A DNA stretch of 64,000 nt from Pictodentalium vernedei (taxonomy: Eukaryota > Mollusca > Scaphopoda > Dentaliida > Dentaliidae), in NCBI GenBank assembly GCA_031216915.1, contig CM062294.1, forward strand, positions 390,591,217 to 390,655,216. Direction: 5' to 3'. The position numbers and the translations under genes were made by a program. The notes under the pieces were generated by a model. That model did not search any database. It had not been told where the DNA came from and saw only the letters and a list, made by a program, of their open reading frames with translations. This document shows, in pieces, positions 1 to 9,409 of this stretch (the stretch's first letter is position 1; every line of letters starts with the position of its first letter).

Positions 1-275
1 TCAGTTAATTACCTACCTCAGTCCTTCAAGTGTTCTTTCACATGTTTTCTATAAATACGAAGTTATTTTGAATACACACGCTTTAACCGAGGTTATACCG
101 AAATGATTTTATAGGAGCTTGTCCAAGCTACAGGAAGTCTTATTGCTTAAGATGCTATATAAGTAAGGGGAAATAGTTTACTCCGAAATTCCCAGATCTG
201 ATATTACATAAATTTCAATTAAATATACACAAATGATACATGCAAATGAATGCTGTGATGTAAAGAATACGACAA
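1..275. other. AT-rich stretch, no gene seen
   Basis: I see no open frame or RNA gene. A short piece around 205-225 (AATTAAATATACACAAA) also occurs near 28,808-28,824, so this is probably the edge of a dispersed repeat. Confidence 0.4.
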
Positions 276-1181
276 TTATGGAAGCGTATTAGTGCCAGTG
301 AAGTGTAATGTTATATGGAAACCTATTAGTGTAGTGAAATGTTTTCAGGAACTTATCTCCTAATTAGGACTTAATTATCTCTTAATTAGGACTTATTAAC
401 ACCTAATTTGGACTTAGTGTCACATAATTAGGAGATATTATCACCTAATTTGGACTTAAGTATCACCTAATTAGGAGATATTATCACCCAATTAGGACTT
501 TTGTATCACCTAATTAGGAGTTATTATGATATTATCACCTAATTAGGACTTAAGTATCACCTAATTAGGACTTAAGTATCACCCAATTTGGGTATATTAT
601 CACCTAATTAGGAGATATTATTACCTAATTAGGATTTAAGTATCACCTAATTAAGAGATATTACCATGTAATTAGAGTATACTATCACCTAATTAGGAAC
701 TAAGTACCACCTAACTAGGAGATATTATCTCCTAATTAGGGCCCAAGTACCACCTAATTAGGAGATAATATCACCTTAATTAGGAGATAATCTTACCCAA
801 TCCAAAATGACGTTTCGTGCCCATTTTCTCGTTTCGTACCCTAATGTTTGGTCGTTTCGTACCCAAAGTTCTGGACGTTTCTTAACCACGATTGGACGTT
901 TCGTACGTAACGTCCATTATCAGGGTACCAAATGTCCAATCGTTGGTACGAAACGTCCATTTTCGGGGGGGGGGGGGGGGGGGCGGAACCTATGGTGTTT
1001 CCCTCAAGTTGACGTTCTGGATGGGGGCCGGACGTTGTGTAAAACTCCAAAATTAAAATGGATCGAAAGGGTTTGATCTGTCCCACAACAACTTTGGCAC
1101 GCTCGAACCATTCAAAGAGAATTTTTCAAATTTCAAAATGACTTTCAATTGTATTGTCTTTGAAAAGCCAGTCAGAAAAAA
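276..1181 (+). repeat. Left copy of a long inverted repeat (candidate TIR)
   Basis: The reverse complement of this block recurs at 22,953-23,611. Shared parts, in order from the outside, are GAAGCGTATTAGTGCCAGTG, an AATTAGG minisatellite, a cluster of CGTTTCGTAC / GTACGAAACG boxes, the phrase GGAACCTATGGTGTTTCC, and a frame start reading MTFNC[I/V]V. The left copy is longer, because its minisatellite is longer and its outer edge holds a short internal duplication (about 300-337). The right copy has its own ~100-bp insert. A poly-G run sits at 965-983. I could not find a convincing target-site duplication outside the pair. It may be the terminal repeat of one giant element or one of two inverted copies of a smaller one. 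Confidence 0.7.
357..795. repeat. ~22-bp AATTAGG minisatellite
   Basis: About 20 imperfect copies of a unit of the form CACCTAATTAGGACTTAAGTAT, with variants GGAGATATTAT, run in tandem. A shorter inverted array of the same unit lies at about 23,436-23,560. It lies inside the long inverted repeat, so it belongs to that element. Confidence 0.85.
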
Positions 1182-1458
1182 ACCATCATATGGAGACTGT
1201 CAGCAGTGGACTCGTCCTGTGTGTGGAACTGGTGTCTCTGCAGCTTCCTATCGTGAAATTAAGTTCAGGGAATATGTGGTCAGTAGAATAGTATGTACCC
1301 AATCGTGCCTTATTACCAGGAGATTTGCTGGTGCAACTAGTGTTAAAATCCCCAAAACGTCGGTCCCGTTCAGCTGGATCCGGCAAGTGGTTCACGTATT
1401 GCATATATAGTATGCTATGGTATGTATAGTGATATATGTACACACAGGGCTATGGGTA

Positions 1459-1728
1459 TAGAGAACCACCGAACATCGATGAGCAACTGTCAGCTCCTCA
1501 ACATTCTAACTCTGTTCAAGCTCCGCTCAAGCAGGGTTACAGCGGTTGAAGACATGTGCACTATCGACGTGCAGTACGCCTTAGTACACGACGTCATCGT
1601 GCCCCCATTTAGGCAACCGGGATAAAGTGCCTTGCCCAAGGACACAACGCGTGTCGTCCCGGACGGGGTTCGAACTCGGTACCTCTAGCATAGAAGTCGA
1701 ACTGTCTACCACTGTGCCATCGCGCTCC
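1459..1728 (-). mobile_element. tRNA-derived SINE, 3' end lost
   Basis: Read on the minus strand, the head starts GGAGCGCGATGGCACAGTGG (A-box-like) and carries GAGTTCGAACC (B-box-like). It is followed by the family body with CCTTGGGCAAGGCACTT and GTACTAAGGCGTACTGCACG. Other copies are at 28,134, 33,360, 45,462, 56,246 and 63,758. The 3' portion ending in TTAAACACCAATAAATA is absent here. No clean target duplication was seen. Confidence 0.8.
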
Positions 1729-2565
1729 TTTGCTTTGTACTATCCTATAACTGGTATAGGGAGTATCTGCTGCTGGACCAGGCAGGTATTGTAGGGGTGG
1801 GTGGGGTTAGTGCATGGTCGTCTAGTGCGGGAACGCGAGATAATCCTTGGTGGTTCAGATCGGTAGTAGTATAGTATGGGCGTTATATACCCATGTAGGT
1901 TCCATCTTATCCTTGTATTAACCTACCGATTGCTTTTTCCTATCCTATAACTGGTATAGGTAGTATCTAAAGCTGGGCTAAGCAGTAATGTGTGGTGGGT
2001 GGGGGTAATGCATGGTCGCCTAGTGTGGGAGTATAGGATGTACGCTCTGTACCCCAGCAGGTCTTATGTTAGCCCTTAGCACTATTAATCCACCTAATGC
2101 TTCATATCATCCTTTGACTGGTATAGGGAGTACGTAATGCTAGGTCAAGCGGCATTGTGGGTAGGGGTAATGTAGTTTAGAACGGTAGTATAGTATGGGC
2201 AGTATATACCCCTGTAAGTCCTTGGTACTATTAAACAACCGATTGCTTTGTTTTATTCTATGACTATGGTATAGGCAGTACGTTATGGTATGTCAAGCAG
2301 TAATGTAGGCTGGGGGTATGGTTGTCTAGTGCGGTGGTAGAAGGTCCTTACGCCAGGTGGTCTACTGTTAGTATTTGATATCACGGTTGGTATAGGTAGT
2401 GTGTAATGCTAGGCTAAGCGGTGTTGCGAGGTAAGATTAGAACAGTACTATGGGATGTACGGTCTGTACCACATGGATCTACTGTTACCCCTTAGTACTA
2501 GAAAACCACCTAATGGTTTCTACTATCCCGTGGATAGTTCGGAAAGCTAGGTCATTTGATTGTGT
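1729..2565. repeat. Degenerate tandem array, unit ~130-200 bp
   Basis: About six units recur, each opening with a variant of TTGCTTTGTACTATCC then TAACTGGTATAGGNAGTA, near 1,729, 1,931, 2,098, 2,241, 2,372 and 2,509. Units also share GGGTGGGGGTAATGCATGGTCG and AGTATGGGC. No coding signal. Confidence 0.75.
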
Positions 2566-2849
2566 GGTGTATGCTGGTTTCTAGTATCACAGTAGAGTAT
2601 GGACAGTCCTGTGGACATTACAAGACTTAGCCGAGGGTAGAGATCGTGACCTGAGATAGCTAGCAGGCCTAAGAGGTGCCACAAGTCAGTGGAGCTGGAA
2701 AACAAGGGTGGTAGAATACTATAGTGTTGGGGAAATATAGTGGAAGCTTATCATAGGGCAGATAGACTATGGACAAGTGGTGGCATTGGAGCTATGAATG
2801 TGATGGACGGTCTAGAAACTGTATAGGAGCTGTATGAGAGTTGTATAGA

Positions 2850-3161
2850 AGCTTGGAACCCACTTACGGAACATCTTTTTGAAAAACGTCTGGCCTTCGG
2901 CACCCCATTTTTTAGATGAGTCGTAGAGCAGTATGTGGAGTCACTCGATCGAGCAATTGCTCTATAACTCATTTGCTCTAAGGGATTCGAGTAGTTCGAG
3001 GAATGACTTTTCAGTAATTCCTCGATAGCTTATTAGGGGAAATCATCAACCATGTTTCTAGGTATCCCATTTATGGAACCCTTTTTTGAAAAAAACGTCT
3101 GGCCATCAGCACCCCTTTTTCGAGATGAGTCGGAGAGCAGTGTGTGGAGTCACTGTGTTTT
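2850..3161. repeat. Direct duplication, ~210-bp spacing
   Basis: A ~95-bp block around AAAAACGTCTGGCC ... GATGAGTCG ... AGCAGT(A/G)TGTGGAGTCAC at 2,850-2,945 is repeated at 3,062-3,161. The sequence between holds TCGAGTAGTTCGAGGAATGA-type short inverted motifs. Short open frames across it are incidental. Confidence 0.7.
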
Positions 3162-3209
3162 CCAGATTTTATTTCATGTTGAACCCTTTCAATGTTGTGC
3201 ACATATATA

Positions 3210-4779
3210 TTACTCAAAGTTTGCTAAGCACCAAATATTTGACGCATCATTGTGAAATTTGCTTGTGACATATTTGCGATATTTTTGGTGGATATGATTG
3301 AGGAATGTATTGAGATGGTCTCCAGTGTTTACATTAGCTATCTTGGCAGGCAGACTTTTCGTGACAGTCATGGAAAGCATGTACTCCTTGATTTTCATGA
3401 TGTTTTTGTGTACTGTCTACATGTACATGGCATGTGTAGGGTATTCAAACTTCATTTCAACACAAACCCTTGTGATTTAAAGATTGAATATGGCAAAAGC
3501 AAATGTAAGAAGACATTTGTTTGAAGCATAAATGTGGCGGGCTGTAGGGATGGTGGAGCAAGGGGCTACCCATCGTCAGGTTGGTGAAGCCCTTGGTGTG
3601 CACCATACGGTGATCACCAGAGCCTGGGCAAGATTTCAGCAGTATGGCACACCAGAAAGACGGCATGGCGGTGGCAGAGACAGGGCAACATCTGCAGCTG
3701 AAGACCGGTTTTTGATCATTCAGGCCCATAGGAACCACTTTGCCACAGCAACCCAGCTTCGCAGTGACCTTCAGAATGCATCCGGCGTAAATGTTTTGAT
3801 GCAGACTATCCGGGCAAGGTTGCACGAAGGTGGTTTCTGATCAAGAAGACCATGTATTTGCATCCTGCTTTCTCAGAACCACCGCCAGGCACGATATGAA
3901 TAAGCCATGGACCACGTTGGGTGGACCAGAGAAGATTGGCGACCTGTCCTTTTTACAGATGAGTCAAGGTACTGCCTAGACCACACAGATAGGCGTTCGT
4001 GGGTATGGAGAAGACCAGGAGAGCGATTCCATGCAGCCATCATTGCTGAGCATGATCGCTATGGTGGAGGGTCAATCACGGTCTGAGTCGGCATCAGCAG
4101 GGATGGACGTACATAGCTCTGTGTCCTTGAACGTGGTACATTGGCTGCACAGTGGTATATTGATGAGATCTCCATGTCAGATTGTATGCAGGTGCACTGG
4201 GTGATAGATTCATTCTGATGGACGATAATACCCGTCCTCATGTTGCACACGCTGTCGGGGAGTAGCAACAGAGGGAGGGGATTGAATGTATGGACTGGCC
4301 AGCAAGATCCCCTGACCTCAATCTAATCGCACATGTCTGGAATGAGTTGCAGCTTGCAATTTCAGCCCGTCCAGTCCAGCCACGAAGTGTCCAGGAGCTT
4401 GGTGCCATGCTGGTCCGAGAATGGAACAACATCCCACAAAGGACCACCAAGAACCTGATTGAGAGCATGAGAAGGCGTTGTCAAACTGTAATTAACAGTA
4501 ATGGGTCTCATACTCGATATTGAACCCATACCAGTTCGCTCCGTCAACTTTTTGGCAAATTGAAAAATTTCCTCTTTTACCAATAATATCCATTTCCCAT
4601 GGTTATCGTATTCAAAAGCTAAAAAATAATGTCAAACACAAACAAAATCTCAATTTCTGCATTTAAATCATTAAAGATATAATTAAATAAAAAAATATAT
4701 ACACTTTTCATTACAATATTTCAACTAAAACGTAAAACAGGTAGTTGGATATACTTGGTGCTTAGCAAACTTTGAGCGG
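3210..4779 (+). mobile_element. Tc1/mariner-family DNA transposon (dead)
   Basis: Terminal inverted repeats share CTCAAAGTTTGCTAAGCACCAA. Both ends abut TA (3,208-3,209 and 4,780-4,781), the target duplication expected for this superfamily. The element is 1,570 bp, normal for Tc1-like transposons. The flanks (GTGCACATATA on the left, TATGTTTTTTCTGG on the right) join up into one unit of the tandem array that continues to about 5,575, so the insertion point inside the array is clear. It encodes one damaged transposase. Confidence 0.9.
3532..4523 (+). pseudogene. Tc1-like transposase, frameshifted, catalytic Glu lost
   Basis: The first open part (3,532-3,840) gives the N-terminal DNA-binding domain: a helix-turn-helix with EQGATHRQVGEALGVHHTVI, followed by an AT-hook-like GGGR segment. 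After a stop at 3,838 the DDE domain continues in broken frames. A first-aspartate motif FTDESRYCL lies near 3,951-3,980, the second-aspartate motif LMDDNTRPHVAHA near 4,217, and the last part (4,290-4,523) reads DWPARSPDLNLIAHVWNEL. In Tc1-like DD34E enzymes the third catalytic residue is the Glu of the I-E-H/N-x-W motif; here it is Ala (codon gca). There is also an in-frame stop between the second Asp and this motif. The gene is inactive. Confidence 0.88.
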
Positions 4780-5575
4780 TATATGTTTTTTCTGGTTTCT
4801 TGGAAACATTTATCTGATTCCTGTATGGATGTCTTTAATTTAACCCTCTCAAGACTTCAATGTGAGTTCCAAGGATTTTATCGATGCCATGATCAAACTC
4901 TTTCAATGCTGTGCACATATGTTTTTTTGCTGGTTCCTTGGAAGAAAACTGACCTGATTCCTGTATGAGTATCTTTAATTTAACCCTCTCATGACTTCAG
5001 AGAGTTTTCCAAAGATTTTATTTCATGTTGAACCCTTTCAATTCTGTGCGCATATATGTTTTTTCTGGTTTTTAACATTTATCTGATTCCTATATGCATA
5101 TCTTTAATTTAACCCTCTCAAGACTGCAATGTTGGTTCCAAAGATTTTATTGATGCCATGATCAAACACTTTTAATGCTGTGCACATATATGCTTTTTCT
5201 GGTTCCTTGCAAAAAAAAATGATCTGATTCCTGTATGAATATCTTTAATTTAACCCTCTCATGTCTTCAGTGTGTTTCCCAAAGATTTTATTTTATGGTG
5301 AACCCTTTCAATGCTGTGCACATATATGTTTTTGCTGGTTTCTTGGAAACATTTATCTGATTCCTGTATGAATGTCTTTAATTTAACCCTCTCAAGACTT
5401 CAGTGTGGGTTTCAAGATTTTATTGATGCCTTCATCAAACCTTTTCAGTGCGTGCACATATATGTTTTTTCTGGTTTCTTGGAAAACATTTCTCTGATTC
5501 CTGTATGAATATCTTTAATTTAACCCACTCAAGTCTTCAATGTGGGTTCCAAAGATTTTATTTCATGTTATATTG
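4780..5575. repeat. Tandem array, unit ~170 bp, split by the Tc1 element
   Basis: Five or so units recur, each with TTTAATTTAACCC(T/A)CTCA, TTCAATG(C/T)TGTGCACATATATG, CTGGTTTCTTGGAAACATTT and TCTGATTCCTGTATGAAT. Part of a unit (ATTTCATGTTGAACCCTTTC) also lies just left of the Tc1 element at 3,170-3,209. Open frames across it are repeat-derived, not genes. Confidence 0.85.
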
Positions 5576-5807
5576 TTAACAAATACCTTTTTCTGATTTC
5601 TTTAAAAATATTCTACCCCCCCCCCCCCCAAAAAAAATAAGCCTCCATAAGTTCTCTTTCTGTTTTGTTTATTTTTGATGCTTTAACCATTTTCATGCAC
5701 ACTTGAATTTACTGGTGGCAGTAAATTCTGTTTCTCTAGTTTGAAATCTTTCTTAATTTTAAAACCACCGGGCCAAATTCATTCATTTATGGCAGTAGTT
5801 AGGGGTG
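5576..5807. other. No gene seen; poly-C/poly-A tract
   Basis: Contains a homopolymer junction (C-run then A-run) near 5,616-5,637 and otherwise unique-looking AT-rich sequence. Confidence 0.4.
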
Positions 5808-5984
5808 CCACTATAGACCAAAGCATTTTTAACACTGAGTTTTCCATAGGCCCCATAGGGTTAGTGTTAAATTGTGTAACTTATGGGCCAATACTTTTAG
5901 ACCAAAACTTATAGACCGAAATGTCTGTAACTTAGAAACCAAATATGTATGCACTGGGGGCACAGTCCATACATGTTTAAATTA
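5808..5984 (+). repeat. Direct repeat, copy 1 (left of the viral genes)
   Basis: This ~177-bp block (CCACTATAGACCAAAGCATT ... GGCCCCATAGGGTTAGTG ... CATACATGTTT) recurs in the same orientation at 18,567-18,770. The viral capsid frame stops looking like capsid where this repeat begins, so the repeat marks the left break of the viral gene cluster. The copy at 18.6 kb ends with a long hairpin, of which only the first arm is present here. Confidence 0.85.
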
Positions 5985-6343
5985 AATGATTGATTTTGTC
6001 CAAAATAGCCCATAGCTTCGTACAATGATAAATATGAATTTAGATAAAGTCCACCTTCGAAATTCAGTTCAAAGCGACGTGCTTTAATGGAATGTCCATC
6101 TATTGTGATTTCCAACTTATTCAAATCGAAATGTTGAAAATTAAATGGATTAGTGCCAATATCTCCATTTATATCTCGATTACTAACTAAACCAAGAATA
6201 ATTCGTTTTGGCATCTGTTTATGAAACAGATAGTCATCTATTTTTGAAGGAAGACCACTTCCAATAGTAAAAGTTTTAATTTCACTATGTCTTTTGGGCA
6301 TTTTATAATTTGTTCGATCTATTTGTGCATTAAGATCATTCAC
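5985..6343 (-). pseudogene. Major capsid protein fragment (Polinton double jelly-roll type)
   Basis: The frame beginning near 6,343 contains FTIGSGLPSKIDDYLF, then MPKRIILGLVSN, NPFNFQHFDLN and YLSLYEAMG. This pattern is typical of the second half of the Polinton capsid family (the Caenorhabditis F54H12.2-like group), a protein that forms the icosahedral shell. Family members are several hundred residues long; here only about 120 residues match. The N-terminal half is missing: upstream of 6,343 lies the end of a different gene, so an internal deletion has occurred. The C-terminal end is cut by the repeat at 5,808-5,984, after which the frame (YGLCPQCIHIW...) is repeat sequence. No functional product is expected. 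Confidence 0.75.
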
Positions 6344-6361
6344 AAATTTTGGAAATAAATC

Positions 6362-6978
6362 CTATGCCGGTATTCTGAATATGGCTTTTTGAATTTCTAC
6401 TTTTCCATGTATAGGTTGTCTATTCATCCATAACCAACATTCACAATTTCCAACAAAATCTTGAGGGATATTTATATCTTTTAATCCATGACTAAACATT
6501 TCCCATCCACTCGGTTTAAAACCTTTTCGGTGTCTAAGAACATCATTAACTAAATCTATGATATTTGAACCTTTTATGACTTTTCCATCGTAACTTAATA
6601 CACCCTGATCATCCCAACTCATGTGTGGATAAGATGATCAAGCAGATAATAATGAAGTTGCTTTACGTCTCATTGTAACAGGGACACTTTCTATAATACG
6701 ATCTCGTAAAAATAATGATTTTTCTCCTGATTCAGGCAATGGAACCAATGCTGATTGTAATGCTTTCTTGTGTGACATTTGAAATTTCTGTAAAGTTTCC
6801 CCATACTTTTGTTCTTTCTCACTTTCGGACAACTCTGAATTTTCTAACACAGATGATAAATTATTTTAAGTTGTGCTGTATTTGTAATTTGAGGATTTGG
6901 GGGTAATCTAGTATGTTGAGCTTTTTCATTTCTAAAATGTTGCATATCTTCTAACATTTGATAAGGTACAATAGCCAT
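6362..6978 (-). pseudogene. Polinton minor virion-type protein, broken
   Basis: The gene probably starts at the ATG at 6,978 (MAIVPYQMLEDMQ...), 6 bp after the previous gene ends. A one-base frameshift near 6,860 moves reading to a frame with an acidic/basic, coiled-coil-like stretch (6,640-6,850, SELSESEKEQKYGE). An in-frame TGA at 6,638-6,640 then interrupts it, and the same frame continues to 6,362 with WDDQGVLSYDGKVI and IIDLVNDVLRHRK. I recall this C-terminal motif (W-x-x-x-G-x-hydrophobic ... N-I-hydrophobic-D-L-hydrophobic) from uncharacterised proteins of Polinton-like clusters and invertebrate genomes. The exact role is unknown; a structural role is inferred from position beside the capsid gene. 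Confidence 0.55.
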
Positions 6979-6984
6979 CTTTTT

Positions 6985-7357
6985 TCATATTTTACTCACT
7001 GCTTTATTTGCAAGATTTGTTGCAACTCCTACAGCAGGTCCAAGTAAACCAAGTAATGGTAAAAAAAACACCTTTTTGATTTAAAATTCGTTTTTTCTTT
7101 TTAAGAGTTATTGATTTACTAGCGAGCGCTCGTAGTTGTTGATGCTTTGGATGTAATTTTTGTTTCTGACTTTTTGTTAGATGTATGTTGCCTTTTAAAA
7201 GATTATGACAGCATTCTGACACACAATTAATTAATTCTTTAGGTGGATTTTTCATAATTTGTTTTTGAAATGCTGGAGGAGTTTGACTTAAACCTATTAA
7301 CATACCACCATATTTTTCAACTAAAGGGATTTTTTGTTTCTTATTTTGCCTCACCAT
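6985..7357 (-). pseudogene. Small basic virion protein with hydrophobic C-terminus, frameshifted
   Basis: I chose the ATG at 7,357 (MVRQNKKQKIPLVEKYGG) over the earlier TTG. The N-terminal two thirds carry many Lys residues and a Cys/Leu helix (LINCVSECCHNLLKG). A run of T/A bases near 7,062 has lost or gained one base. In the primary frame the C-terminus becomes Cys/Trp-rich nonsense ending at 7,004, while the neighbouring frame stays open to 6,985 and encodes a Leu/Gly/Ala-rich hydrophobic tail. The layout (basic body plus short hydrophobic tail, beside capsid genes) resembles Polinton minor proteins that have been compared with adenovirus internal proteins. That comparison is an inference from layout, not a motif match. 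Confidence 0.55.
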
Positions 7358-7463
7358 CTTCCTCTTATAGCATCTAATGATTAAATGAAACAAATAAAAA
7401 ATGTACTGCTATTTATATATATGTGCAAAGAGTACACTTTATTTTATTTAAAAAAAAACATTT

Positions 7464-7955
7464 TCACTTAAAGTAAGACCTTATCCCTTTAACAGGTTTA
7501 GGTGTATTTAAAGCTGTAAAACGTGCCATTGTGGGAATATTTTCTTTTAATGGTACATGCTCTGTATTTTGTCTAGAACCCATTGGGTCATGCAGTACAT
7601 TTTGACCTGGTTTTATTACAAAATACATTGGTTCATGATTTTTGACACCATCTTTTGTTATTGACACTACACGTGTTAACTTAAGTGGTGATACTTTTCT
7701 TTGTTTTTGAAATTTTTTCACAAGTAATGCTTTTGTTTTTGTATGCTTGGTAATTGGAGAATTATGAGGTGCAATTTCAAAATTTGTGTACATATATTTA
7801 GGTCTTACCTTTCGTTGATTTTTTATCTCTCTAGAACTTGATGAATTATTTGATCTTTTCTTAGGAGATTTTCGTTTCCTTTTAGGTGACTTTTGTTTCT
7901 TACTCTTTGTTTTTTTTGAATGGTGAATAGAATGATCTACTTGTCTTATGGCCAT
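7464..7955 (-). CDS. Lys/Arg-rich basic protein, Polinton cluster
   Basis: This 163-residue frame is intact with an ATG at 7,955. Residues 13-35 are almost all Lys, Arg, Ser and Pro (KKTKSKKQKSPKRKRKSPKK), a typical nuclear-targeting or nucleic-acid-binding stretch. The rest is soluble-looking, with no membrane segment or Cys motif. The position between the ATPase/unknown pair and the minor virion genes, and the charge, suggest a core (genome-binding) protein. I do not recognise a family, so the role is inferred only. Confidence 0.5.
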   Translation of the reverse strand: MAIRQVDHSIHHSKKTKSKKQKSPKRKRKSPKKRSNNSSSSREIKNQRKVRPKYMYTNFEIAPHNSPITKHTKTKALLVKKFQKQRKVSPLKLTRVVSITKDGVKNHEPMYFVIKPGQNVLHDPMGSRQNTEHVPLKENIPTMARFTALNTPKPVKGIRSYFK

Positions 7956-8022
7956 CCCATCGAATTAAATTACGAATGATAACACCACCAAAAAATCCAC
8001 CACCTCCTGGTTTTAAAATGTT

Positions 8023-8349
8023 TCATTTTGTTGCAAGATCTACTCTCGGATTTGCAAGTTGTTCAAGATCTTGTTTATGTTTATCCATATAGGTTAAAGT
8101 TTGTTTTGGCAATTTAATTTTCTTATTAAGTATGATTCTACTTGCTAATGTAAACCATTTTAAAATTTTCTTAAAACCTTTCTCAAGTAATTTTTGTCTT
8201 GCAAATGGACTTGTTTCTTGACCAAGTTGTTCAAAGAATGTATGAATGATACCATGATGATGTGTAGTCGTTGACAAACTTTGACTAACTAACACCAACT
8301 CATTAGAACATGGGGAATTTATAGTCTTGTATAAATGATGGGGCCACAT
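8023..8349 (-). CDS. Unrecognised protein overlapping the ATPase gene
   Basis: A 108-residue frame starts with ATG at 8,349, overlapping the 3' end of the ATPase frame by about 30 bp, as in compact viral genomes. It is mostly helical by composition, with a basic middle (EKGFKKILKWFTLASRIILNKKIKLPK), and has no motif I can name. Its place directly after the packaging ATPase is the only clue to function. Confidence 0.4.
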   Translation of the reverse strand: MWPHHLYKTINSPCSNELVLVSQSLSTTTHHHGIIHTFFEQLGQETSPFARQKLLEKGFKKILKWFTLASRIILNKKIKLPKQTLTYMDKHKQDLEQLANPRVDLATK

Positions 8350-8975
8350 TCATTTTGTGTCACCCAAGGATGAAAAATGTCAGTTCTTAATCTCAAAGAT
8401 TCAGGAGTTCTAGGATGAAAATCAATTAATAAATAACCATGATCAATACTTGCTGCATCTTGATAACATGCATTTAAATGTGGTAATTGAACTTGATTTG
8501 ACAATACTTTAATTTGTCCTTTATCTCTGGTATTTTTAAATAAAATCATATAATGTGCATTTAAACTTATGGTACAACTAGATTTAGATTGTTGAAACAT
8601 ATTTTGTGTAATGTAAATGACACTTGCATTTCTATGATGTCCTTTTCGTGTGAACCATAATTTAATTTTTTCTTCGTCTTTATCTCCTAACATATCATAA
8701 AAAACTACAAGATGTGGAATAGTGACATCACTGACAATTTCACATTCATCATTAGGGATACCTTCTATGAATTTAATATCTTCACTTTCTTTAAGTAAAG
8801 TATATGTATTTTGCCATTCTTTATAACTCCAAATGATATTTTGTGGGGGATTTTGAAATAAGTCATGTTTCATATCAAAAAGCTTTTTGGCAAATTCTGT
8901 TTTTCCTGAACCACTAGGTCCAGAAATAAAGATATTACAAGGGTGTTGAAACAATAAACATTCACTCGATGCCAT
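8319..8975 (-). CDS. FtsK/HerA-type DNA packaging ATPase
   Basis: The protein couples ATP hydrolysis to moving the viral genome into the capsid in Polintons, adintoviruses and related nucleocytoplasmic viruses. The Walker A motif FISGPSGSGKTEFAKKLF sits at about residues 29-46 of the full open frame. A Walker B-like strand HLVVFYDMLGD follows at about residue 101. A later SVIYITQNMF is a sensor-like strand ending in Gln-Asn, typical of the family. The open frame reaches 9,014 with a GTG; I prefer the ATG at 8,975 (MASSECLLF), giving about 218 residues, a usual length. It is the best-preserved gene of the cluster, with no break visible. Confidence 0.85.
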   Translation of the reverse strand: MASSECLLFQHPCNIFISGPSGSGKTEFAKKLFDMKHDLFQNPPQNIIWSYKEWQNTYTLLKESEDIKFIEGIPNDECEIVSDVTIPHLVVFYDMLGDKDEEKIKLWFTRKGHHRNASVIYITQNMFQQSKSSCTISLNAHYMILFKNTRDKGQIKVLSNQVQLPHLNACYQDAASIDHGYLLIDFHPRTPESLRLRTDIFHPWVTQNECGPIIYTRL

Positions 8976-9014
8976 AATTGTATTTTTGTGAATAAGTGTT
9001 GTCAAATCATTCAC

Positions 9015-9401
9015 TTATATACTTTCTGTTTCCATACTTTCTTCATGTCTTTTAGTAGGTATTAGTTTTAAGGGTGCTTTTAACTCAAATAAAGTTTCTG
9101 AAGAATCTATTCTTCTATCTATTTGTGGTACACATTGTCTATACAAGTAATTAATGATTTCTTTATCATAAATTATATTACCCCACACAACTCTTGTCCA
9201 AATATTTTCTACATTATCTTTGTAAAAAGCATTCATGATTTGTAATGCATTACAAAATTCCCCATACATTTCATCTTTTTCCAATTGATTATGAATAAAA
9301 TCTTTTGTTATTGTTAGATAACCAGGAGTGATCAACTGAAATGCATATAATAATGCCTTACGTGTAATCTTGTTGTCTAAGATACGTCTTACTGGTTCCA
9401 T
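9015..9401 (-). CDS. Unrecognised protein between BIR gene and ATPase
   Basis: The ATG at 9,401 (MEPVRRILDNKITRK) gives about 128 residues. The frame is also open four codons further, to a TTG just after the stop of the BIR gene, so the two genes are almost contiguous. It is a mixed-charge, aromatic-rich soluble protein (NIWTRVVWGNIIYDKEIINYLYRQC) ending in an acidic tail. No family is recognised. Tight spacing to both neighbours supports it as a real gene of the cluster. Confidence 0.5.
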   Translation of the reverse strand: MEPVRRILDNKITRKALLYAFQLITPGYLTITKDFIHNQLEKDEMYGEFCNALQIMNAFYKDNVENIWTRVVWGNIIYDKEIINYLYRQCVPQIDRRIDSSETLFELKAPLKLIPTKRHEESMETESI

Positions 9402-9409
9402 GGTTGAAA

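Noticed and set aside
357-795. CRISPR-like array of short direct repeats
   Set aside because: No unique spacers of constant length; it is a degenerate minisatellite in a eukaryotic terminal repeat.
807-1086. Overlapping frames on both strands (81-89 codons)
   Set aside because: They run through the TTTCGTAC boxes and a poly-G tract of the inverted repeat; composition is repeat-driven.
3252-3524. 90-codon plus-strand frame before the Tc1 transposase
   Set aside because: Lies in the Tc1 5' non-coding region, overlaps other frames and has no motif.
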